Positions 26,934 through 36,560 are shown, counted from the first letter of the stretch. The stretch: 64,000 nucleotides of DNA from CAZNPL01 sp964574815 (GCA_964574815.1 CAZNPL010000020.1:49175-113174); one strand, 5' to 3'. Made by a program: numbers and translations. Notes: generated by a model not told the origin, from the letters alone.

Positions 26934-28832
26934 ATGCAGTGTCTGTCACGTAAGTGCGGGGCGTACGGCCTGGGCGTGGTGGTTTTTGGGTTGGTTTGTG
27001 GCGATGTGGAGGAGGCCCTGGGGCAATTCGGAGCTTGCTGCCGGGGCGATGGTACGTGCGTGGCAACGGATGGTGGCGGATGTGACACCATCGGTGGTGA
27101 GTTCCTCGGAGTGGACACGGTGTGCGACACTGAGGCCTGTCTGGGGGCCTGTTGTCTGCCGCTGGGCGATTGTACCCACACCGGGTCGGACATCTGCGTG
27201 GAGACGGGCGGCGTGTTCAGCGGCTTCGACTCGAGCTGCGCGGATACGGCGTGCGCCGGGGCGTGCTGCCTGCCTCAGAAGGATTGCACCGAAACGGGTG
27301 AGCTTGGCTGCGCGGATATGAACGGGTCGTTTCAGGGCGGCGGATCGACCTGCGACACGCATTGTGCGGCGCGGTCGGGTGCGGGCTTTACCTTTCAGGG
27401 GCAACTTAAGCAGGACGGTGTCCGGGTGACGGACACGATTGATATTGAGGCATCGTTGTGGACGGCGCTGTTCGGTGGCGACCAGGTGGGCGACACGCTG
27501 TTCCTGGAGGATGTGGCCGTCGCCAACGGTTTGTTCTCGGTCGAACTCGATTTCGGCGCGGCGGCGTTGTCCGGTAACAGACGATTCCTGGAGTTGGCGG
27601 TACGGCGGCCGCACGACCCGGACGACCTGGAGCCGTTTACCGTTCTGGCGCCACGGCAGGAGCTTACTCCGGCGCCATATGCGGTTTTCAGCCAGCATGC
27701 CCCGTGGGACGGTTTGACCGGCATTCCGGCGGACTTCGCCGACGGGATCGATGACGACACGCTCGATGTCCTGGCCTGCCGGGATGGCGAGGTGGCCAAG
27801 AGCCGCGCGGGTGAGTGGCTCTGTGGCGCGGACGATGATACGACTTATACGGCGGGAACGGGCTTGGTGCTGGATGGAACCGAGTTTAGCACGCAGCGGA
27901 TCCCGCTGGCGGGCGTTATCGTCGTGGCCAAGGCGGGGGGTGACTTCACTTCGCTTCAGGCTGCGCTGGACAGTATTACTGACGCCGCGGAAGACAATAC
28001 TTACGAGGTTCGGGTTGCGCCGGGGGTCTTCGAGGAAAACGAGTTGGTGCCCGTCCCCGCCTTTGTGCATCTGAAAGGTGCGGGGCCGGGGACGACGATC
28101 GTGACGTCCACTCGCGAAGACACGACGCCGAGCAGTGGGGCGGCCACGGTTGAAGTGGCCGACAGCGGCCGTGTGAGCGATCTCACGATCCGCAACACTG
28201 GCACGGGGACGTACGGCATCGCCGTCTATCTCGGTGGAACAAGTCGCGACACCGTCATCGACAACATTGTGGCCGAGGCCATCAGCGGCGGGGGCGGCAC
28301 GGCGCGGTATGCGATCTACTTGAACGATGCCGAGCCAACGATCAAGAACAGCACGTTCAAGGCGGGCGGCGCGACCGGTTTCGGCACGGCCGTGAACGCC
28401 GGGCTCGGCAGCGTCAATGTCTCCGGTGGATTTCCGCAGGCGCTCATTCTCAACAGCACGTTCCTGGGCGGGGGCAACAACACGGTGCAGAGTTGCGTGG
28501 ACAATACCGGCACGGGGTTCGGGTTGCAGATGAGCAATTCGTCGCCGGACATCCGGAACAGCCACATCTGCGGCGGGCATCGAGGTATTGCCCTTTATGT
28601 GAACGGCCACCCGAGGATTCAGGGCTCGGAAGTTCGGGTGAGTTCGACCGGCAGCGCGTTTCTGTTTGAGATCACGGCTTCGGGCAGCATTTCGGTGGCA
28701 ACTTCGGCCATCGCGTATCTCGGCAACAAGTTCACCGGAGCGGGGACAGGCCTGCGATGCGTGAATAACTACAGCTTCGGCACTTGGGTGCCGTTAAGCG
28801 ACGGCGCCACGGCGGCGCTCGCGTGTAATTAA
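26934..28832 (+). CDS. Exported surface protein: Cys-rich repeats, tail-fibre-like module, beta-helix
   Basis: Started at 26934, with GGAG 8 bases upstream, the product is 632 residues with a signal peptide. Residues about 33-144 are three repeats of about 37 residues, each beginning GACC and holding six Cys (for example GACCLPLGDC, then DICVETGGVF, SSCADTAC). Next comes the FTFQGQLKQDGVRV module shared with the three GxVGIGT proteins in this window (VANGLFSVELDFG, RRFLELAVRRP, LAPRQELTPAPYA). The C-terminal part, from about 325, is a right-handed beta-helix of the pectin-lyase type (ADSGRVSDLTIRNTGTGTYG, SSPDIRNSHICGG). No catalytic residues of pectinases can be assigned. It is probably an adhesin or matrix protein. 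An 18-Cys block in an exported protein implies three disulfides per repeat. Confidence 0.78.
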   Translation: MQCLSRKCGAYGLGVVVFGLVCGDVEEALGQFGACCRGDGTCVATDGGGCDTIGGEFLGVDTVCDTEACLGACCLPLGDCTHTGSDICVETGGVFSGFDSSCADTACAGACCLPQKDCTETGELGCADMNGSFQGGGSTCDTHCAARSGAGFTFQGQLKQDGVRVTDTIDIEASLWTALFGGDQVGDTLFLEDVAVANGLFSVELDFGAAALSGNRRFLELAVRRPHDPDDLEPFTVLAPRQELTPAPYAVFSQHAPWDGLTGIPADFADGIDDDTLDVLACRDGEVAKSRAGEWLCGADDDTTYTAGTGLVLDGTEFSTQRIPLAGVIVVAKAGGDFTSLQAALDSITDAAEDNTYEVRVAPGVFEENELVPVPAFVHLKGAGPGTTIVTSTREDTTPSSGAATVEVADSGRVSDLTIRNTGTGTYGIAVYLGGTSRDTVIDNIVAEAISGGGGTARYAIYLNDAEPTIKNSTFKAGGATGFGTAVNAGLGSVNVSGGFPQALILNSTFLGGGNNTVQSCVDNTGTGFGLQMSNSSPDIRNSHICGGHRGIALYVNGHPRIQGSEVRVSSTGSAFLFEITASGSISVATSAIAYLGNKFTGAGTGLRCVNNYSFGTWVPLSDGATAALACN

Positions 28833-28850
28833 CATCCACACAAGGAGGAA

Positions 28851-28902
28851 GGGAAACGCCGCGTCGCCTCGCGTTCGGCCGGGCTTGGCGCGGCGTGTTC
28901 CC
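28851..28902 (+). terminator. Hairpin after the beta-helix surface protein gene
   Basis: GGGAAACGCCGCG (28851-28863) pairs with CGCGGCGTGTTCCC (28889-28902), with one bulged base, giving a 13-bp stem. It begins 19 bases after the stop. There is no T-run, so it may act as a stabilising 3' hairpin or need a factor for termination. Confidence 0.5.
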
Positions 28903-29112
28903 GATTTCTGACAGCGAGGGACCGGGACAGGGTCCTAAAGAGCCTTTATTGCAAGGCTATCGTCAGATCGCCTCTCCGGGCCGGGTCGGCCGGTGCACGC
29001 CGCCTGGCCGCGCAAGCACGGGGTGGGTCCCATGGCGACCGCACGGCGCCGGCGGTATCATTCCGCATGGACGTGTCATTCCCTGCGCGGAAACGACCTG
29101 GAGGCATGGCTG

Positions 29113-29520
29113 ATGGCTTCCGAACGGATTGTGATCATCGATGACGACCCGGATGTATGTGAGGCTCTGTCACTGATCCTGGCGCCGGAGGGTTACCGGT
29201 TGAGCACGTTCTTGTCCGGTCCCGAGGGCATGGCGGCCATTCGCGCAGATCCCCCCGACCTCCTGATTCTGGACATCATGCTGGCGTCGCCCTCGGAGGG
29301 ATTTCACGTTGCCAATGAGTTGCGACGAGATGACCGGCTTCGCGGCTTGCCGATCGTCATGATTTCGGCGATCGGGCTGACGATGGGCTTGGACTATGCC
29401 AAGGAACTGGGTATCGATTCCATGCCAGCGGAGCTATTCCTCGAGAAGCCACTGAAGGCCGCGACTGTGCTAAGCGGCGTGCGCAACACGCTGGCGCGCA
29501 GCCGCGCGCGGGATAGGTAG
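29113..29520 (+). CDS. Receiver-only response regulator
   Basis: The 135-residue product is a lone receiver domain with no output domain. It has the acidic pocket IIDDDPD (9-14), phospho-acceptor Asp54 in LLILDIML, a Ser switch in VMISAIG and Lys in LFLEKPLK. After the Asp it carries an inserted ASPSEGFHVANELR segment also found in the receiver at 35984, so these two are related. The ATG at 29113 follows GGAGG at good distance; the longer frame from 28993 has no homology. The next gene, a histidine kinase, starts 4 bases after the stop, so the two form an operon and the kinase is the likely phosphodonor. The output is presumably by protein contact. Confidence 0.9.
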   Translation: MASERIVIIDDDPDVCEALSLILAPEGYRLSTFLSGPEGMAAIRADPPDLLILDIMLASPSEGFHVANELRRDDRLRGLPIVMISAIGLTMGLDYAKELGIDSMPAELFLEKPLKAATVLSGVRNTLARSRARDR

Positions 29521-29524
29521 TGCC

Positions 29525-30982
29525 GTGCAACCCGGAGACCCCGCCAACCAACTCCCTCTTGCCGAAAGCCGGCTTCGCGTGCGCGCCCGCTTCGCGTTGG
29601 TGCAAAGGCAATGGCTGGTGCATCTCCGATGGATGTTCATCATTGCGCTGGCGGGGCTGTTGGCCATCGAGCGAATCTTGACAGGGACGTTTGCGAGGCC
29701 GGTCGCGCTGCTCGTATGGATTGTGGTTTTCGCATGTGTCAATGCCATATGGATGCTTGTGGGGCGGAGGTCTCCCAGAAGAGACGGCCGCACTGCCACC
29801 CTGCCGCGGTCGACGTCAGGGGCTCTGATCGTTGTGGCAAATACGCAACTCGGCTTGGATTTACTGTTGCTTACGGTGGTGCTGCGCTATACGGGCGGGA
29901 TAGAAAACCCCCTGATGCTCGTCTATTTGTTCTACGCGATGCTCGCCGCCGTCCTGCTGAAGCCATTTAATGCATTGCTGCAGGGGCTGTTGGCATTGCT
30001 GCTGTACGGGGCGGTTCTGGCCGGAGAATGCACAGGCTTTCTCACGCCGCACTTCTCACTGTTTCCGTCGATGTCGGATCTCGAGCTTCACACGCAATGG
30101 AGGTTCGTGTTCGCCAGTATGGGCACTCTGGCGGCCGGAGTCTTTGCAACGCTTTATGCCCTCATCAGAATGCTGTCGCAATTGGAGCAGCAAGAGCAGG
30201 AGCTCAATAAAGCGGGCGAAGCGTTGAGGCGCAGCCAGGCCGCGATCAAGGAGTTGCAGATGCGGCGGTCGAGGTTCATGCAGACGGCCGCTCATCAGCT
30301 GAAAAGCCCCGTGGCCGGTATTGAGACGCTGGCGGGGCTAATTCGCGACGATGTCGTGCCGGCTGCGGACATCCCCGGAATCATCCAGCGTATCATCGAG
30401 CGGTGCCGGCAGGCAATGGTTCAGGTGGCGGATCTTCTGACCCTTGCACGGATCAGTGATTCGTCGCCGAACCGGCACCGCTCGATGCGCACGCCTGCGG
30501 GCAGACTCGTGCAACGCGTAGTGGCACGATTCAGTGAGCAGGTGAAGAAGAAGGGGCTGACCCTGCACGTCGAAGCGGGCACTGCGGATACCGCCACCAT
30601 CGCGGTCGACAGGAGTGACTTCGAGGACTGCATCGCAAACCTGCTGGATAATGCCGTCAAGTACACGCCTGCGGGAGGGTCAATCCGGGTGAGCCTCACC
30701 GAAGGGCGCGACGCCGTGTCGATATCCGTTGCGGACAGTGGGATCGGCATTTCTGAGAGCGACGCGGATGATCTTTTTGAGCCGTTTCGCCGCGGGAATC
30801 AGGCGCTGCTGGCCAACATCCCTGGAACGGGGCTGGGACTCTCGATTGTACGAGAGGTCGTGGAGCAGGCGGGCGGAGATGTCTGCGTGCGATCGGCTGC
30901 AGGGAGCGGGGCGGAGTTTACCGTGACATTCCCGAAGCCGACTTGCGGCGGGAGAGACACTTCGGACGACGCCGCGGGGTGA
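29525..30982 (+). CDS. Membrane histidine kinase with RegB-like sensor
   Basis: The 485-residue protein starts at GTG 29525. Six hydrophobic segments occupy about 33-215. Between them is GGIENPLMLVYL (124-135), which matches the GGxxNPF motif through which RegB/PrrB kinases sense ubiquinone. A coiled coil (QLEQQEQELNKAGEAL) leads to the HisKA domain with His257 in FMQTAAHQLKSPV. The ATPase domain has N-box DCIANLLDNAVKYT, G1 VADSGIGIS and G2 GTGLGLSIV. All motifs are intact. It is probably co-transcribed with the receiver-only protein upstream. A redox input is inferred from the motif only; the sequence has Leu where RegB has Phe. Confidence 0.9.
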   Translation: MQPGDPANQLPLAESRLRVRARFALVQRQWLVHLRWMFIIALAGLLAIERILTGTFARPVALLVWIVVFACVNAIWMLVGRRSPRRDGRTATLPRSTSGALIVVANTQLGLDLLLLTVVLRYTGGIENPLMLVYLFYAMLAAVLLKPFNALLQGLLALLLYGAVLAGECTGFLTPHFSLFPSMSDLELHTQWRFVFASMGTLAAGVFATLYALIRMLSQLEQQEQELNKAGEALRRSQAAIKELQMRRSRFMQTAAHQLKSPVAGIETLAGLIRDDVVPAADIPGIIQRIIERCRQAMVQVADLLTLARISDSSPNRHRSMRTPAGRLVQRVVARFSEQVKKKGLTLHVEAGTADTATIAVDRSDFEDCIANLLDNAVKYTPAGGSIRVSLTEGRDAVSISVADSGIGISESDADDLFEPFRRGNQALLANIPGTGLGLSIVREVVEQAGGDVCVRSAAGSGAEFTVTFPKPTCGGRDTSDDAAG

Positions 30983-31090
30983 AGCGCCGTCGCTCCGGCT
31001 GGACCGCCGGGGCTTGTCCTTGGCGGCAAACTGCAAAACCACGTATAGGCCGCGCGGAAGCGGCGACGCGGCAATCCGTTTGCGGCTGGT

Positions 31091-34000
31091 TCAGATCCTG
31101 TCTGCGAGTGACAGGACCACGCCGGCATACCTGGGGTCAGGCTCGAAGCCAAATTGTGCCAACCAGTCAGCCTGCACAAACTCGGCCGAGACAATGGCCA
31201 CACCTTGCGCCGCCTGGCGCCGGAGGAACTCGAGAAGCAAGAGTCGCCCGATCCCTCTGCCCCGACACCGCGGCAGGACGGTGATTTTGTCAAGAAGGAC
31301 ATGACTCGGCGTGCGCACGACGTAGGCGAGGCCCCCGACGATATAACCCAACTGGTCCGCGACCACCAGGAACTTCTCGTGATCGCGCAGCCCGCCGCCG
31401 ATCCCGCCTGCGTAGAAAGCACGGTAGAGCGTATCCATGTCGACCGGATTGGCCACCGGCTTCACTTGAAACTCCCGCCCGGTGCGGTCGGTGTGGAGGG
31501 TGACCAGGTCGGCGCAAGCGGATTCTACGTCCGCGCGGGTGACCATTTGGGCCTTCTCGTCGGGGTCGAGATGAGGATAGGCCGCCCGGGTCAGGAAATA
31601 TCGTTGCTCGTATGACGAGGATTCCTTCTGCAAGTGGTTCGCGAGCCGGGCGAGGATCTCTCTGTCGTCGGCGCCTTCGCGCAGGCGAGCAATCGCGTTC
31701 TCCAGAGCCTTCCGACCTCGTGTCGTCGGCTGCTTCAGTACAGTTTCAAAATAAAGTCGCAGATGGGTCTCAGGGAACCGACAAGAGACTGCGTCGATAT
31801 GGTAGTTGTCGCGCAGTTGGCGCAATTGGGCCGCGCGAGCATGGACACTTGCGTCGGGAACGCGTTTGGTCCATGCATGAAACCGCTTAACTGCGAAATG
31901 GAGTGCCTTGGGCCTGTAGCCTTCCGCGCCGACTTTCCGCACGTAGGCCTCCATCTGCCCGCGTAAGGCGGCGATCTCGTCGTTGGAGGTTTTCTCAGCG
32001 GTTGCTTCCGCAATGGCGCTCTTGAGAAAGGAAAGTCCCTCGTCCGGGCCGCACGCCTCCATGATCGCCGCAAATGGGATCTCATCGGGCGTCTTTGAGG
32101 CCAGGCCGGGGAAATGGAATTGGATGCGATCCAGGAATGCGTGCTTCAGTCGGACGATCATCGCCAGTTTGCTGTTGATCGGTCGCCATCCGGCCGTGGC
32201 GAAGATTCGCGTGTTTTCCTTAAAGTCGTTCAGCGGGACGGTGATGTCACGGGTGGTGGTTCCCTGAAGGGCCCAGCGGTATTCCGTGCGGCGGTGGAAT
32301 TCGACGGCCGCGGCGAGCGCCGACCAGCATAGGTGAGTCCAGTTGTGTTTGAGGCGCCGTCGGACGTTTGCTTCGGCGTGTTCGTGCATGTAGCGAACGA
32401 GAAACTCGAGAGAGTCTCCAGCGATATGTTCGAGCACGGCGACGCCGTGTTCGGGCCAGTAGCCAACGACGTGTGGCGTCAGGGGCGGCTCGTCCGGATC
32501 GCCAGACGCCAGGGATATCACATGCAGATCCGTCAGAAATCGATGCAGGGGTTCCGTGCGCCTGACGTACAATGTAAAATCACATCGCTCTCGGTTTCGC
32601 AAGCGAATGGCGGCATGATAAACGCTCCGCCCGAAGCACATACTGACGGGACTGATCCAAATGCCGCCCGGTTCCATATCCGGCAGGTCGACGCGCTGCC
32701 CTTGGTGGAGCGCATGGATGGCTAGGCGCACGAGTTCCGTCTGGTGAACCGCATTGGTGATCGTTGTAAGGTCGTCTGGGTCGAGGCCCTCCTCAAACCG
32801 AAGGAGATCCTTCCAGCCGTAGCGGCGGCCCGTCACGGCGTCGACGGCCTCGGCCTGCTTGTCCCCGATTTGTCGACGACGCGCGAGCCGTAATTCCTCG
32901 CTCACATGAGCAGCCGTATTCCGAACAGCCTTCGTGGCGGGCGCCAGCATCCATGCGGACACCTCGCGGCGTACGGGTTGGTCGTAATCCTCGCACAGGT
33001 CAGCAATTCTGCCGAGTGAGCGGAGAAGATCGACAACGAATCGATTGGCACGGGCGGAGCGGGCACTCGTCACACTCTGGCGCAAGGCCCTAAGCGCGTC
33101 GCGGAGTGCTCGCCAATGTTCGGGCCTCATGCCCAGCGAGGCAATCCGCTCACATGCCCGCTGATCAAGGAAGCTCTTTAGCGACTCGCAGAACAAGGAC
33201 GCGGTTTGCCCGAGTGATGCGGGTGTCTGGCGCTCCCAAAGCGCGGCAAACGCCCGGCTTCGTACTGTCCTGTCGGCGTTCTGGGCGAAGTCCCGGAGCC
33301 GGCAAGCCGCCAACTCTTCATAGCGCACGCGGCCGGCCGCCATGACATGAGCCAGGTAGTCGACGGCCCGCGAGGCGGCCTTCGACGGACCGGCGCTGAG
33401 AATCACGGCGGCAGCGTGGATTGTCAGGAGGGTCGGGGCGGCCTCGAAACAGGCTTCAAACCGGCGGCGCCAGGTATCGATCGGGACCTCGGGGGGTGTC
33501 GCAGCGACGACTGCGTGGCGGGCTGATGCTTCGCGTCCAGACAGGGACCAGAAGAGTATGTCCTCACCAGTGATGTCCGTGAGCTCGGCATTTCCGATCC
33601 ACAATTCCGGAAGCCGAAGCCAATCATCCAGGTTGATCAGGCTCGCGGGTGCGTGATAGCGGCAATTGCCGATCCAAACGAAACCGGCGTCGGCTTCGTC
33701 GCGTTGAATCCGCAGCCGTTTGGCGAGTGCGGGGAAGACGAGCCCGTCGTCCGAGGCCTGGGCGTCGGTTTCGGTAACCCCCAGATGCTGGAGAAAAGCA
33801 ATTGGGATGCTGACGTTCAGTCCGCCGACGAATCGCTTGACAGCTGAGGCCGCGTACATGCGCTCGATTCGGTCGGAAAAGTGTTCTTGCACGGCGGATC
33901 GCCGAACGGAGCCTTTGGAGGTAATCTCGCCCTGCTCTGCGCTGAAATCGCGATCAATGAGTGCGAAGTTGACGACGCGTTCGAAGGGCGCCAGGAAGTG

Positions 34001-35941
34001 GTTACACGAGACTACCAATCCGCGGAAATATTCGTGTCGAGCCTCGTTCGACATGGCGGCGAGGGCCACCTCTGAACAGCCGAAGTTGGGGCGGATGAGC
34101 AGAGTGACGAATTCCCGCCCGTCACCGACTGCAAAGACCCTGGAAATCTCAGGCGCATCAGCAAATAGAGCCTCGACGCGCTGCGGCGCGATCGTCCGGC
34201 CGCTGGCATTCTTGTATATCTCCTTTTTGCGATCGACATGCCTGAGGAAGCCCGCGGCGTTGCGGGCCACGATGTCACCGGTGCAGAACCATCCGTCTTT
34301 GAAGGCCACTGCATCATCCTGCGGGTCCGTGTAGCCGCCGGTGACGTACGGACCGCGAAGCATGAGCTCGTCGTCGTCGCCGAAGGCAAGCTCGATCGCG
34401 GGCAACGCCTTGCCGATCGACTCGTCCACGTATTGCCCGGGCGGCGTCATGGTGATTCCGCCCGTGGCCTCGGTCATGCCGTATCCGCTCAGGAGGTCGA
34501 TGCCCAGGTATTGAAAGAAGTGGAAAACCGATGGACTCAAGTGCCCCGCGGCGCTGAGCCCCCAGCGAAGGCGGCCGCCTGTCAGGCGCTGTGTGGTCCG
34601 GCGCAGCTGCTCTATGTCGTCCGGAATCTCATCGGTAGCGGTGATACTGGCCCGCAGGTCGAGCCACTTCTTTGGCACGCCGATCCACGCGGTCGGCTTG
34701 AACTGCTGCATGTGTCGAACGAGTGTCTCCGTGGAGGAATCCTCCGCCAGCACGTAAGTGGCGGCCAAGTGTACCGCTCCGAGCATCTCGAGGTAGCGCC
34801 CAAATGTATGATAAAGCGGCAGGTAGCAGAGAAAGACCTCGTTTTCGTCGACATCCGGAAGAGCCGATACACGGCCAAAACGCTTGCTGACGAGGTTGAG
34901 GTGCGAGAACTTGATTCCCTTGGGTGTCCCGGTCGTACCGGATGTGTACATGGTCGTCGCAACATCGTCCGAGTGAAGGCGGGCGACCCGTCCTTCCAGC
35001 GTCCTGCTTGAGACATTCGTTGCCAGATCGATCAATTGCTGAAGCGGCATGACCCGGGCGTCCGGAACACCGGGCAGTGGGTCGAGCGTGATCACCCACT
35101 CAAGTGATGGCAGATCGTCAAGCACGGTGAGCGCGGTCCGGACCTGGTGGGATCCGGAAACGAAGAGCACGTGGACGCCGGATTCGACGACGATGTGTCG
35201 AAGCTGTGACTCCACGGCATTGGCCGGCACGATCGTATTGAAGATGCCGTTTGTCAGGCACGCCAGATCGACGAGTGCTCCCTCGATGCGGTTAGGGGAG
35301 AACAGCGCCACGCGGGGGTTATCTCCCACGAGGTCGAGTATGCCGCGGGCAATCTGTTCTGTTGATTCGGCGACCTGCTCCCACGTGTATTCGGTCACCC
35401 GGTCCCAGTGCGGCACGACGAAGAGGGGTTTGCCTTTGTATTGGGCGGCTCGCTGTCTGAACATGCGCGCCAGCGTGAAGTCCGTCTGGTCAATGAGCTG
35501 AATGATGTGGTCGAGCCACCGTCCCCCCGGCGAACCGGCGTCGGCGGGGTACGCCGCCTGCCGGACGGTTTTCAAACGAGCGAGATCGATGGTATCATGG
35601 GCGACGCCTAGCATCGCCTCGCGACGGCCCGCATCCTGATCGTCCGGTACGATCGCCGTCAACACGGCGTCGGCGGCGTCGGACATCAGTGTGATGTCAA
35701 CGGCGCCGGCGCAGTAGGCGTGGAGTGACTGCAGTAGTGCACGGGCATCTCGCAGGCGTAGGTCGGGATTCCGTTCGAGGCGAAGCCGGGCTATGGCGTC
35801 GGCCGGCTCGGGCGGCTCCCCTCGCTTCGAAACCCCCATTTTGATGCTGCCCATGCCGTAAATTGTCTCCATGAAGCGTTTGAATTGCAAACCGCCCAAT
35901 GCCCTCAGGACTCGGAGTTGAGCTTGACCGGGCGTCGGCAT
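31091..35941 (-). CDS. Giant fusion: acyl-CoA-ligase-like, helical/unknown regions, C-terminal GNAT
   Basis: This 1616-residue protein is the largest in the window. Residues about 1-140 are of unknown fold. Residues 155-690 form an ANL-superfamily adenylating domain: YTSGTTGTPKG (332-342), GYGMTEATGG (486-495), TGD (554-556), RHVDRKKEIYKNASG (567-581) and a C-terminal Lys676 in ITSKGSVRR, so it should be active. It most resembles long-chain acyl-CoA synthetases. Residues about 820-1020 are helical and could be HEAT-like. Residues about 1090-1260 include a stretch with kinase-like hinge character (GVAVLEHIAGDSLEFL) that I cannot assign. Residues 1500-1616 are a GNAT acetyltransferase with acetyl-CoA loop RCRGRGIGRLL (1558-1568). 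It is flanked by receiver and kinase genes on the other strand. Acylation of a protein or small molecule is inferred; the substrate is unknown. Confidence 0.85.
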   Translation of the reverse strand: MPTPGQAQLRVLRALGGLQFKRFMETIYGMGSIKMGVSKRGEPPEPADAIARLRLERNPDLRLRDARALLQSLHAYCAGAVDITLMSDAADAVLTAIVPDDQDAGRREAMLGVAHDTIDLARLKTVRQAAYPADAGSPGGRWLDHIIQLIDQTDFTLARMFRQRAAQYKGKPLFVVPHWDRVTEYTWEQVAESTEQIARGILDLVGDNPRVALFSPNRIEGALVDLACLTNGIFNTIVPANAVESQLRHIVVESGVHVLFVSGSHQVRTALTVLDDLPSLEWVITLDPLPGVPDARVMPLQQLIDLATNVSSRTLEGRVARLHSDDVATTMYTSGTTGTPKGIKFSHLNLVSKRFGRVSALPDVDENEVFLCYLPLYHTFGRYLEMLGAVHLAATYVLAEDSSTETLVRHMQQFKPTAWIGVPKKWLDLRASITATDEIPDDIEQLRRTTQRLTGGRLRWGLSAAGHLSPSVFHFFQYLGIDLLSGYGMTEATGGITMTPPGQYVDESIGKALPAIELAFGDDDELMLRGPYVTGGYTDPQDDAVAFKDGWFCTGDIVARNAAGFLRHVDRKKEIYKNASGRTIAPQRVEALFADAPEISRVFAVGDGREFVTLLIRPNFGCSEVALAAMSNEARHEYFRGLVVSCNHFLAPFERVVNFALIDRDFSAEQGEITSKGSVRRSAVQEHFSDRIERMYAASAVKRFVGGLNVSIPIAFLQHLGVTETDAQASDDGLVFPALAKRLRIQRDEADAGFVWIGNCRYHAPASLINLDDWLRLPELWIGNAELTDITGEDILFWSLSGREASARHAVVAATPPEVPIDTWRRRFEACFEAAPTLLTIHAAAVILSAGPSKAASRAVDYLAHVMAAGRVRYEELAACRLRDFAQNADRTVRSRAFAALWERQTPASLGQTASLFCESLKSFLDQRACERIASLGMRPEHWRALRDALRALRQSVTSARSARANRFVVDLLRSLGRIADLCEDYDQPVRREVSAWMLAPATKAVRNTAAHVSEELRLARRRQIGDKQAEAVDAVTGRRYGWKDLLRFEEGLDPDDLTTITNAVHQTELVRLAIHALHQGQRVDLPDMEPGGIWISPVSMCFGRSVYHAAIRLRNRERCDFTLYVRRTEPLHRFLTDLHVISLASGDPDEPPLTPHVVGYWPEHGVAVLEHIAGDSLEFLVRYMHEHAEANVRRRLKHNWTHLCWSALAAAVEFHRRTEYRWALQGTTTRDITVPLNDFKENTRIFATAGWRPINSKLAMIVRLKHAFLDRIQFHFPGLASKTPDEIPFAAIMEACGPDEGLSFLKSAIAEATAEKTSNDEIAALRGQMEAYVRKVGAEGYRPKALHFAVKRFHAWTKRVPDASVHARAAQLRQLRDNYHIDAVSCRFPETHLRLYFETVLKQPTTRGRKALENAIARLREGADDREILARLANHLQKESSSYEQRYFLTRAAYPHLDPDEKAQMVTRADVESACADLVTLHTDRTGREFQVKPVANPVDMDTLYRAFYAGGIGGGLRDHEKFLVVADQLGYIVGGLAYVVRTPSHVLLDKITVLPRCRGRGIGRLLLLEFLRRQAAQGVAIVSAEFVQADWLAQFGFEPDPRYAGVVLSLADRI

Positions 35942-35983
35942 GAACGTAGCTTGGGTGGGCGGCCTCAGGCAAGGGGAGTAGTC

Positions 35984-36385
35984 ATGCTCCGACGGCGCAG
36001 GATTCTGCTCATCGATGACGACGCCGACTACCGGACCTCAATTCGGGCGCTTCTGGAGGGCGAGGGCTACGACGTGCTGGAAGCGTCAAGCGGAATAGAG
36101 GGCTTGGCGGCAACACGTAAGCATCGGCCTGATCTGATCGTGCTCGACGTCATGATGGAGAGCCTGGACACAGGTTACTCGGTCAACCAAGCGATCAAAT
36201 TCGTCCCGGAGTATCGGGAGCTCGGGCCGATCCCCGTCTTGATGGTATCTTCTGTGGAACTGGATCCGGCGACTCTATTTGGATGGATGGGTGACGCGGG
36301 ACGAATCACGCCGGACGCCTACATGACCAAACCCCTCGACGTACCGGCGTTCCTGGCGAAGGTGGCCGACCTCTTGAACGTCTGA
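35984..36385 (+). CDS. Receiver-only response regulator, related to the one at 29113
   Basis: The 133-residue lone receiver begins at ATG 35984, with an AGGGGAG ribosome site 5 bases upstream; the longer frame from 35885 overlaps the divergent fusion gene and has no homology. It shows the acidic pocket LLIDDDAD (8-15), acceptor Asp55 in LIVLDVMM, a Ser switch in VLMVSSV and Lys in AYMTKPLD. The post-Asp insert ESLDTGYSVNQAI parallels that of the protein at 29113. It lies 42 bases from the start of the 1616-residue fusion gene on the opposite strand, so the two share a promoter region. Its kinase could be either of the two encoded immediately downstream. Confidence 0.9.
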   Translation: MLRRRRILLIDDDADYRTSIRALLEGEGYDVLEASSGIEGLAATRKHRPDLIVLDVMMESLDTGYSVNQAIKFVPEYRELGPIPVLMVSSVELDPATLFGWMGDAGRITPDAYMTKPLDVPAFLAKVADLLNV

Positions 36386-36560
36386 CCGCGCTCTCACGGT
36401 GGCCCAAGGTAAGTTCTAACCGGACCTGGACATGCTGCATCCTCGCCCTTGCCCGACGAGCGCCACGCCTCCGGCGAACCCGAGCTTGAAAGTATTACGA
36501 TGCGCGAGTAGCGTGAGCTTGGTGGCCGTGTGAAGGGGGAGTCCGCGCAGCATACGGGCA

